From: Salinivirgaceae bacterium
Lineage (GTDB): Bacteria > Bacteroidota > Bacteroidia > Bacteroidales > SZUA-534
Direction: 5' to 3'
Assembly: GCA_017551905.1 (NCBI GenBank)
Contig: JAFZKK010000020.1
Coordinates: 1-38,114, forward strand
DNA: 38,114 nt
Every line of letters starts with the position of its first letter. Position 1 is the stretch's first letter. The translations under genes and the position numbers were made by a program. This document shows, one piece after another, positions 15,649 to 22,106 of this stretch. Under the pieces are notes generated by a model. The model saw only the letters and a list, made by a program, of their open reading frames with translations, was not told where the DNA came from and did not search any database.

Positions 15649-17496
15649 CTACTGCATAACGTCAACGCCGGCACGCAAATCGGCAACAAACTGCTCAATA
15701 ATCGGCCAACTCTCGTCGGCGGTTGATACACCTTGCAGGCGGTTGTCGAGCGGACATTGACCGGTTTTACGGCGGTTCTCAACGTATGGCACTTCGGTGT
15801 CGAACACAACTTTTATTCCGTTATCGGTTAGCATTTTAAGTGCCGGGGTGCTGACAACTTCGGTGCGGACACCTTTCACTCCGCCCAATATCATCAACGC
15901 TGCTGCGCCTTTGCCAACAATCTTGTCGGACATCAGGGCACCCTTAAGAAAATCGCGCTCACCGCTGACAAGGTCGTAAAGGTCGAGCACGCCGCGCTGC
16001 TTGAAGGTGCGCGTCTGGCCGTTGTTGTAAACCACGCACGAGTAGCGCCCCTCGTCGAGCTGTCGTGAAAGCGCCGACAGAATGACGGTTGCGCCCATCT
16101 CGGCACCATCGCGCTTCAGTTCCTCGACAAAACGGTCGATTCGCTGCATCTCGCGCGGAATGTTGATTCGCTGCGGACACTCGGGCAGACAATGGTTGCA
16201 GCCAATGCAGTGGTTGGCCTGTCGAAGGCGCGGCACGCTGCGGTCGTAGCCCACAAGGAAAGCCTTGCGCGCTTTGGCGTACTCGGGGTCTTGGCGGTCC
16301 TCTACCACAAGTCCCTCGTTGATACATTTATTGTAATGGCTGAAAATGCCCGGAATATCGAGTCCGTATGGGCACGGCATACAATACTGGCAGGTGTTGC
16401 AAGGCACCATCGGGAACGACGCGTAAAGGTCGGCAATCTGCGAAAGCAACCGCTTGTCGTCGTCACTCAAAGGTTTGAGCGGCGAGTAAGTCCGAACGTT
16501 GTCCTGAAGGTGTTCCATATAGGTCATTCCGCTCAAAACCGACAGAATGCGTGGCTGCGAACCCGCAAAACGGAACGCCCACGAAGCCACGCTGGCATCG
16601 GGCTCGCGCTGTTTGAGAAGGGCTGTGGCGTGGTCGTTCAGGTTGGCCAACCGTCCGCCCAAAAGCGGTTCCATCACCAAAACCGGAATGTTGCGTTTCT
16701 CGAGTTCGGTGTAGGTGTATTCCGAATTCTGGTTCATCGAGTTCATCTGCGTGGCGTGCTTCCAATCGACGTAATTGTGCTGAATCAGAATGAAATCCCA
16801 ATGGTAGGTGTCGTTCAGCGTGAGAAGATAGTCGAAGCCCTCGCGGTCGCCGTGGAACGAGAATCCTAAGTTGCGGATACGCCCGGCCTCGCGCTCGCCG
16901 ATAAGAAAATCCAACATCCCGTTGTCGATATACCGCGACTGCATCTGCTGCTTGCTGCCAATGCCGTGAAGAAGGTAGTAATCGATATAATCGACCTGCA
17001 GCTGGCGAAACGAGTTCTGGTACATCGCCATCGACGACTCGCGGGTGTTGTTGGCGAAGTTCGACAGCTTGGTCGATACAAGGTACTCGCTGCGTTTGTG
17101 GCGGCTCAAGGCCTTGCCGAGCGCTCCCTCCGACTTGCCCTGGCAATAGGCCGGCGACGTGTCGAAAAGGTTGACGCCGTGCTCAATGGCATAGTCAATC
17201 AGCCGGTTGATTTGCTCTTGGTCGAGCTCGCCGTTGCGGTCCTCGCGGCCGCTCATTCCGCCCTTGGTGGGGAATCGCATACAGCCGTAACCCAACAGCG
17301 ACACCTTTTGTCCGTGAAGGTCGGTGCGGTAGGTCATCTGGCCCTCGGGCTCGCTGCCCGCGCCACTCGTAGCCGAAGCCGATTTCTGATTGCCACTGCC
17401 GCAAGCCGACACAGCCGCCGCTGCCGCAATGCCCCCGCCCAATGTCTTCAAGAACTGGCGGCGGGTGATTTTTACGTCGTTAGCCATAGTTTTCAA
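15649..17496 (-). CDS. Tat-exported lipoprotein: aldo/keto reductase + ferredoxin + DUF1893-like domain
   Basis: A 615-residue fusion. A Tat signal (RRQFLK) ends in a lipobox with Cys32, so it should be a membrane-anchored lipoprotein exported folded with its cofactors. The aldo/keto reductase barrel covers about 55-345 with the full tetrad D112, Y117, K143 and H177. Two cysteine motifs of [4Fe-4S] type follow: CNTCQYCMPCP (about 370) and CIGCNHCLPECP (about 430). The last 130 residues (ILSALSRQLDEGRYSCVVYNNGQ, DKIVGKGAAALMILGGV, VPYVENRRKTGQCP) resemble DUF1893/TM1506, a deaminase-like fold of unknown role. Substrate and electron partner are unknown. The reductase-ferredoxin part is common in anaerobes; the third domain is the odd part. 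A second possible start is Met4. Confidence 0.85.
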   Translation of the reverse strand: MKTMANDVKITRRQFLKTLGGGIAAAAAVSACGSGNQKSASATSGAGSEPEGQMTYRTDLHGQKVSLLGYGCMRFPTKGGMSGREDRNGELDQEQINRLIDYAIEHGVNLFDTSPAYCQGKSEGALGKALSRHKRSEYLVSTKLSNFANNTRESSMAMYQNSFRQLQVDYIDYYLLHGIGSKQQMQSRYIDNGMLDFLIGEREAGRIRNLGFSFHGDREGFDYLLTLNDTYHWDFILIQHNYVDWKHATQMNSMNQNSEYTYTELEKRNIPVLVMEPLLGGRLANLNDHATALLKQREPDASVASWAFRFAGSQPRILSVLSGMTYMEHLQDNVRTYSPLKPLSDDDKRLLSQIADLYASFPMVPCNTCQYCMPCPYGLDIPGIFSHYNKCINEGLVVEDRQDPEYAKARKAFLVGYDRSVPRLRQANHCIGCNHCLPECPQRINIPREMQRIDRFVEELKRDGAEMGATVILSALSRQLDEGRYSCVVYNNGQTRTFKQRGVLDLYDLVSGERDFLKGALMSDKIVGKGAAALMILGGVKGVRTEVVSTPALKMLTDNGIKVVFDTEVPYVENRRKTGQCPLDNRLQGVSTADESWPIIEQFVADLRAGVDVMQ

Positions 17497-17503
17497 TTTT
17501 GTT

Positions 17504-17533
17504 CAAATATATTCATTTATAAAAAGCTACAAC
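17504..17533 (-). promoter_or_regulatory. Promoter of the reductase lipoprotein gene
   Basis: On the - strand GTTG is followed after 18 bases by TATATTTG, a perfect TAnnTTTG. The -7 box ends only 7 bases before the ATG at 17496, so the leader would be almost absent, or Met4 (17487) is the true start. Confidence 0.5.
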
Positions 17534-17589
17534 ACTGGCGGATTTTTAGTGGTAGATTTTTTTCGAATAATTCGGAAATCGACATCGAT

Positions 17590-17630
17590 ACCTGTCGGAA
17601 AGTGGTAAAAAAAGTGAGATTCCGACAGGT
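17590..17630. repeat. Perfect 11-bp inverted repeat
   Basis: ACCTGTCGGAA (17590-17600) and TTCCGACAGGT (17620-17630) enclose a 19-base loop with seven A on the + strand (17607-17613). It lies between the RAYT stop and the reductase promoter. It may be a terminator for RAYT, a paired operator, or a remnant of a palindromic element. Confidence 0.6.
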
Positions 17631-17656
17631 TTCGTTTGGGGTTAGGTTGGGCGCGA

Positions 17657-17671
17657 CATTGTCGGACAATG
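17657..17671. repeat. 15-base palindrome next to the RAYT stop codon
   Basis: CATTGTC-G-GACAATG is a perfect odd palindrome ending 3 bases from the RAYT stop codon. An imperfect outer pairing (GGGC/CCCC side) may extend it. Function unknown; it could help to end the RAYT transcript. Confidence 0.5.
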
Positions 17672-17674
17672 CCC

Positions 17675-18313
17675 CTATCCATAAAAACAATCCGATTCCC
17701 ATTTGGCCGGATTTTGTTCGATGTATTCGGCAATAAGGTTCATCTCGTTTTGGTTGCGGACAATGTGGTCGTAATATCGCGGTTGCCACGCAAACGGGAT
17801 GTTTTGTTCGCGGGCGAAACGGGTTACGGCGGATTTGAATTGACCGATTATGTGCGACAATCGTCCGCAACGATTGGCCCGGCGTTGCATTTCCAAATTG
17901 ATTTCGTTCCCGGTTGATTGGAACAACGTAGGGACGTCACATTGTGGCGTCCGAATATTATCACAATACGCCAACCACGCATCAATATCATCGCGGCTGC
18001 CGCATTGCGACAGCCCTACGGCCGAATGTGGTAAATTGTTGGGTATATTTGGTTTATCACCATCAACAACGACAATCAAATGAATATGATTGGGCATTAT
18101 CACATATAATGGAACCTCAACATCCGCGTGTAATTCGCCGATTTTTTCAACACATTGTTTGGCACATTCCCCCACCACCGTCAATTGCGTTTGGCCGTTG
18201 CGCACGGTGCCGAAATAATGTTCGCGGTCGGCGGTGCAAATGGTGACAAAATATTCGGCGCCATTGTAATCGTGCCATTTGGCGCGGGGCGTGTGTCGGA
18301 CAGGTAACGGCAT
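17675..18313 (-). CDS. REP-associated tyrosine transposase (RAYT, Y1/HUH family)
   Basis: A 212-residue single-strand-specific HUH nuclease of the IS200-like Y1 superfamily. It has the N-terminal FVTICT strand, the HUH motif H76-I-H78 in MPNHIHLIV, the helix LSHIIGQFKSAVTR (152-165), and the catalytic tyrosine region RYYDHIVRN (Y180 or Y181) followed by EYIEQNPAKW. Proteins of this family cleave and bind REP hairpins preceded by GTAG, and GTAG-REPs lie around and within this gene. Residues 99-129, between the HUH strand and the next helix, are encoded by an inverted REP pair (17928-18019) that stays in frame and adds about 31 residues to a linker that varies in the family. No transposon ends flank the gene, consistent with a domesticated single-copy RAYT. 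Confidence 0.9.
   Translation of the reverse strand: MPLPVRHTPRAKWHDYNGAEYFVTICTADREHYFGTVRNGQTQLTVVGECAKQCVEKIGELHADVEVPLYVIMPNHIHLIVVVDGDKPNIPNNLPHSAVGLSQCGSRDDIDAWLAYCDNIRTPQCDVPTLFQSTGNEINLEMQRRANRCGRLSHIIGQFKSAVTRFAREQNIPFAWQPRYYDHIVRNQNEMNLIAEYIEQNPAKWESDCFYG
17928..18019. repeat. Inverted REP pair (BIME-like) inside the RAYT gene
   Basis: The left unit is GTAG (17928-17931) plus a 21-base hairpin (17932-17952; 9-bp stem, G-T wobble at position 6, ATT loop). The right unit is inverted: hairpin 17995-18015 (ATT loop) and CTAC at 18016-18019. A 42-base spacer lies between. Both units have the same geometry as the pairs at 18381 and 18488, and the whole lies within codons 99-129 of the transposase gene without a stop. 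Confidence 0.85.
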
Positions 18314-18341
18314 TGTTATTCGTTATTGTTTGCAACGATTT

Positions 18342-18349
18342 CAAAAATA
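18342..18349 (-). promoter_or_regulatory. Candidate -7 box for the RAYT gene
   Basis: TATTTTTG on the - strand matches TAnnTTTG exactly and lies 28 bases before the ATG. A TTTG lies upstream but about 24 bases away, wider than usual. This promoter sits between the gene and the REP pair at 18381-18460. Confidence 0.4.
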
Positions 18350-18380
18350 ATGAAATGCACGGTTTTTCACACACAAATTT

Positions 18381-18460
18381 GTAGGGACGTCACATCGTGG
18401 CGTCCGCATTTCTCGAATTACAAACGTATCATCACGGCTGCCGCGGTGCGACAGCCCTAC
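18381..18460. repeat. Inverted REP pair upstream of the RAYT gene
   Basis: GTAG (18381-18384) plus hairpin 18385-18405 (GGACGTCAC / GTGGCGTCC around ATC), then an inverted unit with hairpin 18436-18456 and CTAC 18457-18460. The spacer is 30 bases. This and the next pair repeat with a 107-base period and share flanking sequence (CAATGATT, ATCGATTT). Together they fill most of the 331-base gap between the RAYT gene and the hypothetical gene ending at 18645. Confidence 0.88.
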
Positions 18461-18487
18461 GGACGGCAATGATTCCAATCGATTTTT

Positions 18488-18567
18488 GTAGGGACGTCAC
18501 ATTGTGGCGTCCGCATCTCACGAATTACAAACGCATCATCGCGGCTGCCGCGGTGCGACAGCCCTAC
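18488..18567. repeat. Second inverted REP pair upstream of the RAYT gene
   Basis: GTAG (18488-18491) plus hairpin 18492-18512, a 30-base spacer, an inverted unit with hairpin 18543-18563 and CTAC 18564-18567. It is nearly identical to the pair at 18381-18460, including the spacer (CACGAATTACAAACGCATCA here). After it, 18568-18644 holds only a GC-rich CACCGCGCGCG and no recognised feature. Confidence 0.88.
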
Positions 18568-18644
18568 GGATGCGAATGATTTTTATCGATTTCTTTATGG
18601 ATGCACCGCGCGCGTCCGTTATGTATATCATCTACATCATCGTT

Positions 18645-19655
18645 TCAGAAGGGAATAGGCTCCTCATACCTTAACCGGATTTCTGGTATAAACTCAACAA
18701 TTTTGTCACAATGCGGACATACAGAAATATCCCCAACATATCCGTGAATACCCATAGGCAACTCAACCCGATACCATTTTAGTGTTTCTGATGTTGCACT
18801 GCAATCTATGCAAGAAATATGATTGGGTTTCGAATCTATCGCTTCTGATAATTTATTACGAATGCGGCTTATTTCCAATCTGTCCCAATCTAAATCTGGA
18901 CCACCTACGGCAATGCTTCCGATTGGATTGGGAATATCCATAATGTTTGTTATCAAGCCGTTATGTATTTCAAGAATCACGTATAAATTTACATATCCTT
19001 TTGGACTGATTTGTAGTGCCGGCAAAGAAAACCATTTGCATTTTTTTACTTCACACTCAACAATCACCTTGTCATTATCACACCTGAGCAACCAATCTTT
19101 CCAATAATCAACAATGTTTTTAGCTCCTACGATTGTTTTTCTATCATATATGACCATTGTGGCATCTTCTGATATCAAATTTTCCACGTTAGAAAAATCC
19201 CTTTTCAAAAATGCCTCACCAAAGATTTTTAAAAACTCTGTGTCTATAAAAGAGCCTACATCATCTGAAACTTTTAATGTGCGGAAAGATTCTTCGGAAC
19301 GAATATCGTTTTCATCAATGGTATCCGCATATTTTGCTCCATAAACATCTTTTAGTGTGAGAGTTTTGTTGTATTTAATATTGTATTCTGCCAAAGACAT
19401 AATTTGCCCGTTAACCGATACGCTATCTGGTTTAATAAAATTCCTTATTTTTTTAGGTACGGGTAAGGCCTTGTCTTTTTGCATCCACGTCTTGAAGAGA
19501 AGGAATCCTCCAATTAGTAGGACAAGCGGCATAAAAACAATCGCAATCACTTCAAAGGCAATATTTTTGTCCTTTTTGTGTGCCTTAATTATAAATGGCA
19601 ATCCGATACATATCAGAGCCGCATAGCAAATAGCAATAATTTGAATTATGCTCAT
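18645..19655 (-). CDS. Membrane protein with NTF2/SnoaL-like domain and zinc ribbon
   Basis: A 336-residue protein, last in a six-gene cluster. Two hydrophobic helices lie at about 3-22 and 34-55. Residues about 140-250 look like an NTF2/SnoaL fold (FGEAFLKRDFSNVENLISEDATMV, then TIVGAKNIVDYWKDW). The C-terminus carries CIDC (about 279) and CPHC (about 312), spaced as in a zinc ribbon. The domain order is helices, cytosolic NTF2-like, zinc ribbon. The function is unknown. NTF2-like domains bind small ligands or partner proteins and occur in immunity proteins and in ring scaffolds. Base composition is clearly more AT-rich than in the men or DUF1538 genes. Confidence 0.7.
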   Translation of the reverse strand: MSIIQIIAICYAALICIGLPFIIKAHKKDKNIAFEVIAIVFMPLVLLIGGFLLFKTWMQKDKALPVPKKIRNFIKPDSVSVNGQIMSLAEYNIKYNKTLTLKDVYGAKYADTIDENDIRSEESFRTLKVSDDVGSFIDTEFLKIFGEAFLKRDFSNVENLISEDATMVIYDRKTIVGAKNIVDYWKDWLLRCDNDKVIVECEVKKCKWFSLPALQISPKGYVNLYVILEIHNGLITNIMDIPNPIGSIAVGGPDLDWDRLEISRIRNKLSEAIDSKPNHISCIDCSATSETLKWYRVELPMGIHGYVGDISVCPHCDKIVEFIPEIRLRYEEPIPF

Positions 19656-19671
19656 TTTATTTTGTTGAATT

Positions 19672-20079
19672 TTAACGGAATAGTGTTTGCCTTATTGTCG
19701 GACACTGCGTTTCAAACAAATCATATAACCCACGTCCTTCCAATATCTCATCAACATATTGTTCCATTTCGCTACATTTTGTCACAATACCATATAATCT
19801 TCCGATTGTTAAACGCAATGCAGAACCTATGGTTTCTTTTCGATGCTTTATTATACCCAAAGGAATAGTTATTGGTAATGACATATTTTGCATATAATGG
19901 TTTTCTGATTTTTCCATTACTTCTATTATACCAACTCTGCACATATATGCAATAGCAAACAAATTCTCTTTCTTTTCAATTACATCATCTTCATCAAAAA
20001 TATATGGTTCCAAACTATCCAAAGCAAGAGTAACTTTCCCCATTGCAATTGCGACTCTATTTAAATCTAACGCACCCAT
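19672..20079 (-). CDS. Hypothetical helical protein
   Basis: 135 residues, soluble, predominantly helical by eye, with a conserved-looking core SLPITIPLGIIKHRKETIGSALRL and an acidic middle (DEDDVIEKKEN). I recognise no family. It lies 16 bases before the NTF2/zinc-ribbon gene and 12 after the small membrane protein gene, so it is cotranscribed. Confidence is in the gene, not in a function. Confidence 0.6.
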   Translation of the reverse strand: MGALDLNRVAIAMGKVTLALDSLEPYIFDEDDVIEKKENLFAIAYMCRVGIIEVMEKSENHYMQNMSLPITIPLGIIKHRKETIGSALRLTIGRLYGIVTKCSEMEQYVDEILEGRGLYDLFETQCPTIRQTLFR

Positions 20080-20091
20080 AATTATATAACA

Positions 20092-20280
20092 TTACCAAAT
20101 AAAGAAAATCCACAACAATCCTTTTATTTCCGACAAAATGGTGTCGATGAATATGATTTCAGCAATCGAATCCACCCTACAATATCGTATAAAAAAAACC
20201 ACCGCCATTATTTCAGCAACAACAATATATGCGGCTAAAAGCAATCCCCAAATTCCTGATGATTCATTATTATTCCCCAT
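20092..20280 (-). CDS. Small membrane protein, hypothetical
   Basis: 62 residues with one strong helix (about 10-32, GLLLAAYIVVAEIMAVVFFI) and a second hydrophobic stretch at the C-terminus (IKGLLWIFFIW). Only 4 bases separate it from the gene before it and 12 from the gene after it, which supports a real gene. It could anchor or regulate the products of its neighbours. No family recognised. Confidence 0.5.
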   Translation of the reverse strand: MGNNNESSGIWGLLLAAYIVVAEIMAVVFFIRYCRVDSIAEIIFIDTILSEIKGLLWIFFIW

Positions 20281-20284
20281 AATT

Positions 20285-20569
20285 TTAATAGTTAAGGTAT
20301 TTACTTAATGCCGCCTTGCACTCTTCATCAAAAATCTTCTCGTAATCAAAATCCGCCCCGGCTGCCAACAAATGAAACATCGGGTCTTCTTTCAACTGCT
20401 GATAAATCGTTGATATGGCAGATTGAATAATCATTCCTCCCGTAAAAGGGTCATTTATCAAATCTGCATTTTCCCTTGCAGCCTTTTCCACTCTGTCATC
20501 AAAAAGTTTCCTGATTTCAGTTCGCAAAAATTTTTCTTCTTTGCTTTGATTCAAATCTGACGGTTCCAT
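20285..20569 (-). CDS. Hypothetical acidic protein
   Basis: 94 residues, soluble and helical, with many charged residues (KEEKFLRTEIRKLFDDRVEKAARENAD) and a glycine turn (DPFTGGMIIQSAIS). No recognised domain and no signal sequence. It lies 33 bases after the lipoprotein gene and 4 before the small membrane protein gene. Confidence 0.55.
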   Translation of the reverse strand: MEPSDLNQSKEEKFLRTEIRKLFDDRVEKAARENADLINDPFTGGMIIQSAISTIYQQLKEDPMFHLLAAGADFDYEKIFDEECKAALSKYLNY

Positions 20570-20602
20570 AATCCATTGATTTTTATTGTGATTAATTTAA
20601 CA

Positions 20603-21316
20603 CTAATATCCCATTACCATATTGACAACGTTATTTGGGTAGCGCAAACGTAAAATATGTGGTGTATCATCATTTACGGCATTAAACGTCCAAACGTGAC
20701 CATTGTCAAAAGATACTGCAACGGTTTCGTCTGGTGTTGTATGAAGTTGTAATTTTTCGTTTTTAATATTTGAATAAATTTCAAAAACATAGAATATGGA
20801 CTGTCCATAAGTAATTTTTCGTTTCATTCTACCTACTACTAACTCTATGTCTATTCCGTGGTCTCTATATCTCTGAATACCACTAATCATTTCTCCGGAT
20901 GCGGCTTTAAAAAATTCATTTAGCACCATATCGTCATTATAACCTGGATAGAATTTTTTGAAATATTGAATGGCATCAGGATATTGATATGTCTTAGCAT
21001 TAGCAACATCTCCACGCAAAAGCGCACTATTGTACGAACGGAATTGTCTTAACATATTTTGTTCTGTGTCATCAACTCCCGTATATTCCAAAACTTCACC
21101 CAATGAAAAACCCTGCGGAATCATTTTGTCAGAACTACAAGGTTTTATATTTACGACATAGTTGTAATTTTCTATTGCAGCAACATTGTTTGTTGAAGAT
21201 GTCACCGTATTAGCCTTGCTATTATTGGTCTCACACGAAGTCAGAGTCGTTTGTGCGAATACACACACACCAATAATTACACTTTTATGTATTAAACGTA
21301 TTGATTTCATAATCAA
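20603..21316 (-). CDS. Hypothetical lipoprotein, possible NTF2-like fold
   Basis: 237 residues with a lipoprotein signal peptide; the lipobox LTSC places the modified Cys at about residue 28. A Ser/Thr/Asn-rich linker follows. The segment from about 90 (FRSYNSALLRGDVANAKTYQYPDAIQYFKKFYPG) to the end alternates helix and strands in a way that suggests an NTF2-like cone fold, as in the last gene of the cluster, but the similarity is weak. It would be a periplasmic or surface protein. A second start at Met3 is equally possible. It lies 24 bases after the preceding gene. Confidence 0.6.
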   Translation of the reverse strand: MIMKSIRLIHKSVIIGVCVFAQTTLTSCETNNSKANTVTSSTNNVAAIENYNYVVNIKPCSSDKMIPQGFSLGEVLEYTGVDDTEQNMLRQFRSYNSALLRGDVANAKTYQYPDAIQYFKKFYPGYNDDMVLNEFFKAASGEMISGIQRYRDHGIDIELVVGRMKRKITYGQSIFYVFEIYSNIKNEKLQLHTTPDETVAVSFDNGHVWTFNAVNDDTPHILRLRYPNNVVNMVMGY

Positions 21317-21340
21317 TTTATTTCATTGTTTTATAATTTA

Positions 21341-21721
21341 TCACAACAACATCGAACCTATATCATTGTTCATTTTTTGCCACATTAGATATTGGTCCAT
21401 ATCTTCAGGGAATGTCCATTCTTTCTTGAAAAAACCAATAATTGGATTGTTTTTCACTTCACATTGAATGGTAACTTTTCCAAATGTTTGTTGAATGTAA
21501 AACATTGTAGAACCGGCCATATTTGATACTCCAACCGCGACAAAATTGTTTTCATTCCGATATATCCTTGCATTTTCGTGCCCGGAAAGAATACAATCAA
21601 TAAGAACCGCATATTTTTTTCTAACACCTCCTTGCGAAGCCACTTCTTGTGACTGATTGGCTAAATCGTAAATGAACTTACCAACGATAAGCAAAACAAT
21701 GGCAATGACAATTGTTAACAT
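21341..21721 (-). CDS. Hypothetical membrane-anchored protein
   Basis: 126 residues: an N-terminal transmembrane helix (about 2-19, LTIVIAIVLLIVGKFIYDL), then a small beta-rich domain (KKYAVLIDCILSGHENARIYR, VAVGVSNMAGSTMFYIQ). First gene of the six-gene cluster; its start codon lies 11 bases from the structured element at 21733-21915. No family recognised. The 3' flank contains a near-repeat of that element (see findings). Confidence 0.6.
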   Translation of the reverse strand: MLTIVIAIVLLIVGKFIYDLANQSQEVASQGGVRKKYAVLIDCILSGHENARIYRNENNFVAVGVSNMAGSTMFYIQQTFGKVTIQCEVKNNPIIGFFKKEWTFPEDMDQYLMWQKMNNDIGSMLL

Positions 21722-21732
21722 AATTTAAAAAA

Positions 21733-21915
21733 CTATTGTCCTAACAATGCCAACAAGGACGGATTAAAACAAGAAGCGTGGCACTGATATGCCACTTCTT
21801 TGACTGACGGTCGTGAGAAAACCTTGTTACTAAGAAATGAAAACAGCCCACGCAAAGCGCGAACCGTCATACACTCTTGAGTAACAGATTGAAAATTTCT
21901 CACGTTTTCAGTCAC
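21733..21915 (-). ncRNA. Structured element with a 60-codon frame: candidate RNA or small gene
   Basis: The - strand has a 60-residue frame (MTENVRNFQSVTQECM... ending LLALLGQ), but the DNA is rich in nested pairing. GACTGA 21802-21807 pairs with TCAGTC 21908-21913, CGTGAGAAA 21812-21820 with TTTCTCACG 21896-21904, and TGTTACT 21825-21831 with AGTAACA 21880-21886. CGGT (21808-21811), in an internal loop, could pair with ACCG (21863-21866) as a pseudoknot. A separate hairpin with GTGGCA/TGCCAC lies at 21773-21799. Such nesting is more than a short gene needs, so an RNA or a palindromic mobile remnant is as likely as a protein. Which strand acts is not decided. Flank 21916-22052 holds one more hairpin (21948-21969) and otherwise AT-rich sequence. 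Confidence 0.4.
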
Positions 21916-22047
21916 AAGTCGAGCATAACGCTTCGTACAACAAAATATGGTATGAGTCGAAACTCAAACCGTATGCAATATACAAAATAGTTTGTCTATT
22001 GCTCATAATATTTTTTAAAACACTAAAATAAAAACACAACATTTACC

Positions 22048-22055
22048 CACCTTTG
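22048..22055 (+). promoter_or_regulatory. Weak -7 box for the MFS gene
   Basis: CACCTTTG, continuing as CACCG, differs by one base from TAnnTTTG. It lies 52 bases before the ATG at 22107. No TTTG at the -33 distance was found. If real, it rules out a start at the upstream ATG at 22053. Confidence 0.3.
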
Positions 22056-22106
22056 CACCGCCGAAGCGCTTGCCATAACAACGGTTCGCTTCATCGGCAA
22101 ACATCA

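Noticed and set aside
17675..18313. Complete IS200/IS605 insertion sequence
   Set aside because: There is no tnpB, no paired subterminal ends around the gene, and the protein has RAYT features with GTAG-REPs instead.
18381..18567. CRISPR-like spaced repeats
   Set aside because: The units are inverted GTAG-hairpin pairs, the spacers between copies are conserved rather than unique, and no cas gene is present.
22053..22106. Upstream start of the MFS gene
   Set aside because: The 18 extra residues are hydrophilic and unlike MFS N-termini, and the ATG overlaps a promoter-like CACCTTTG.
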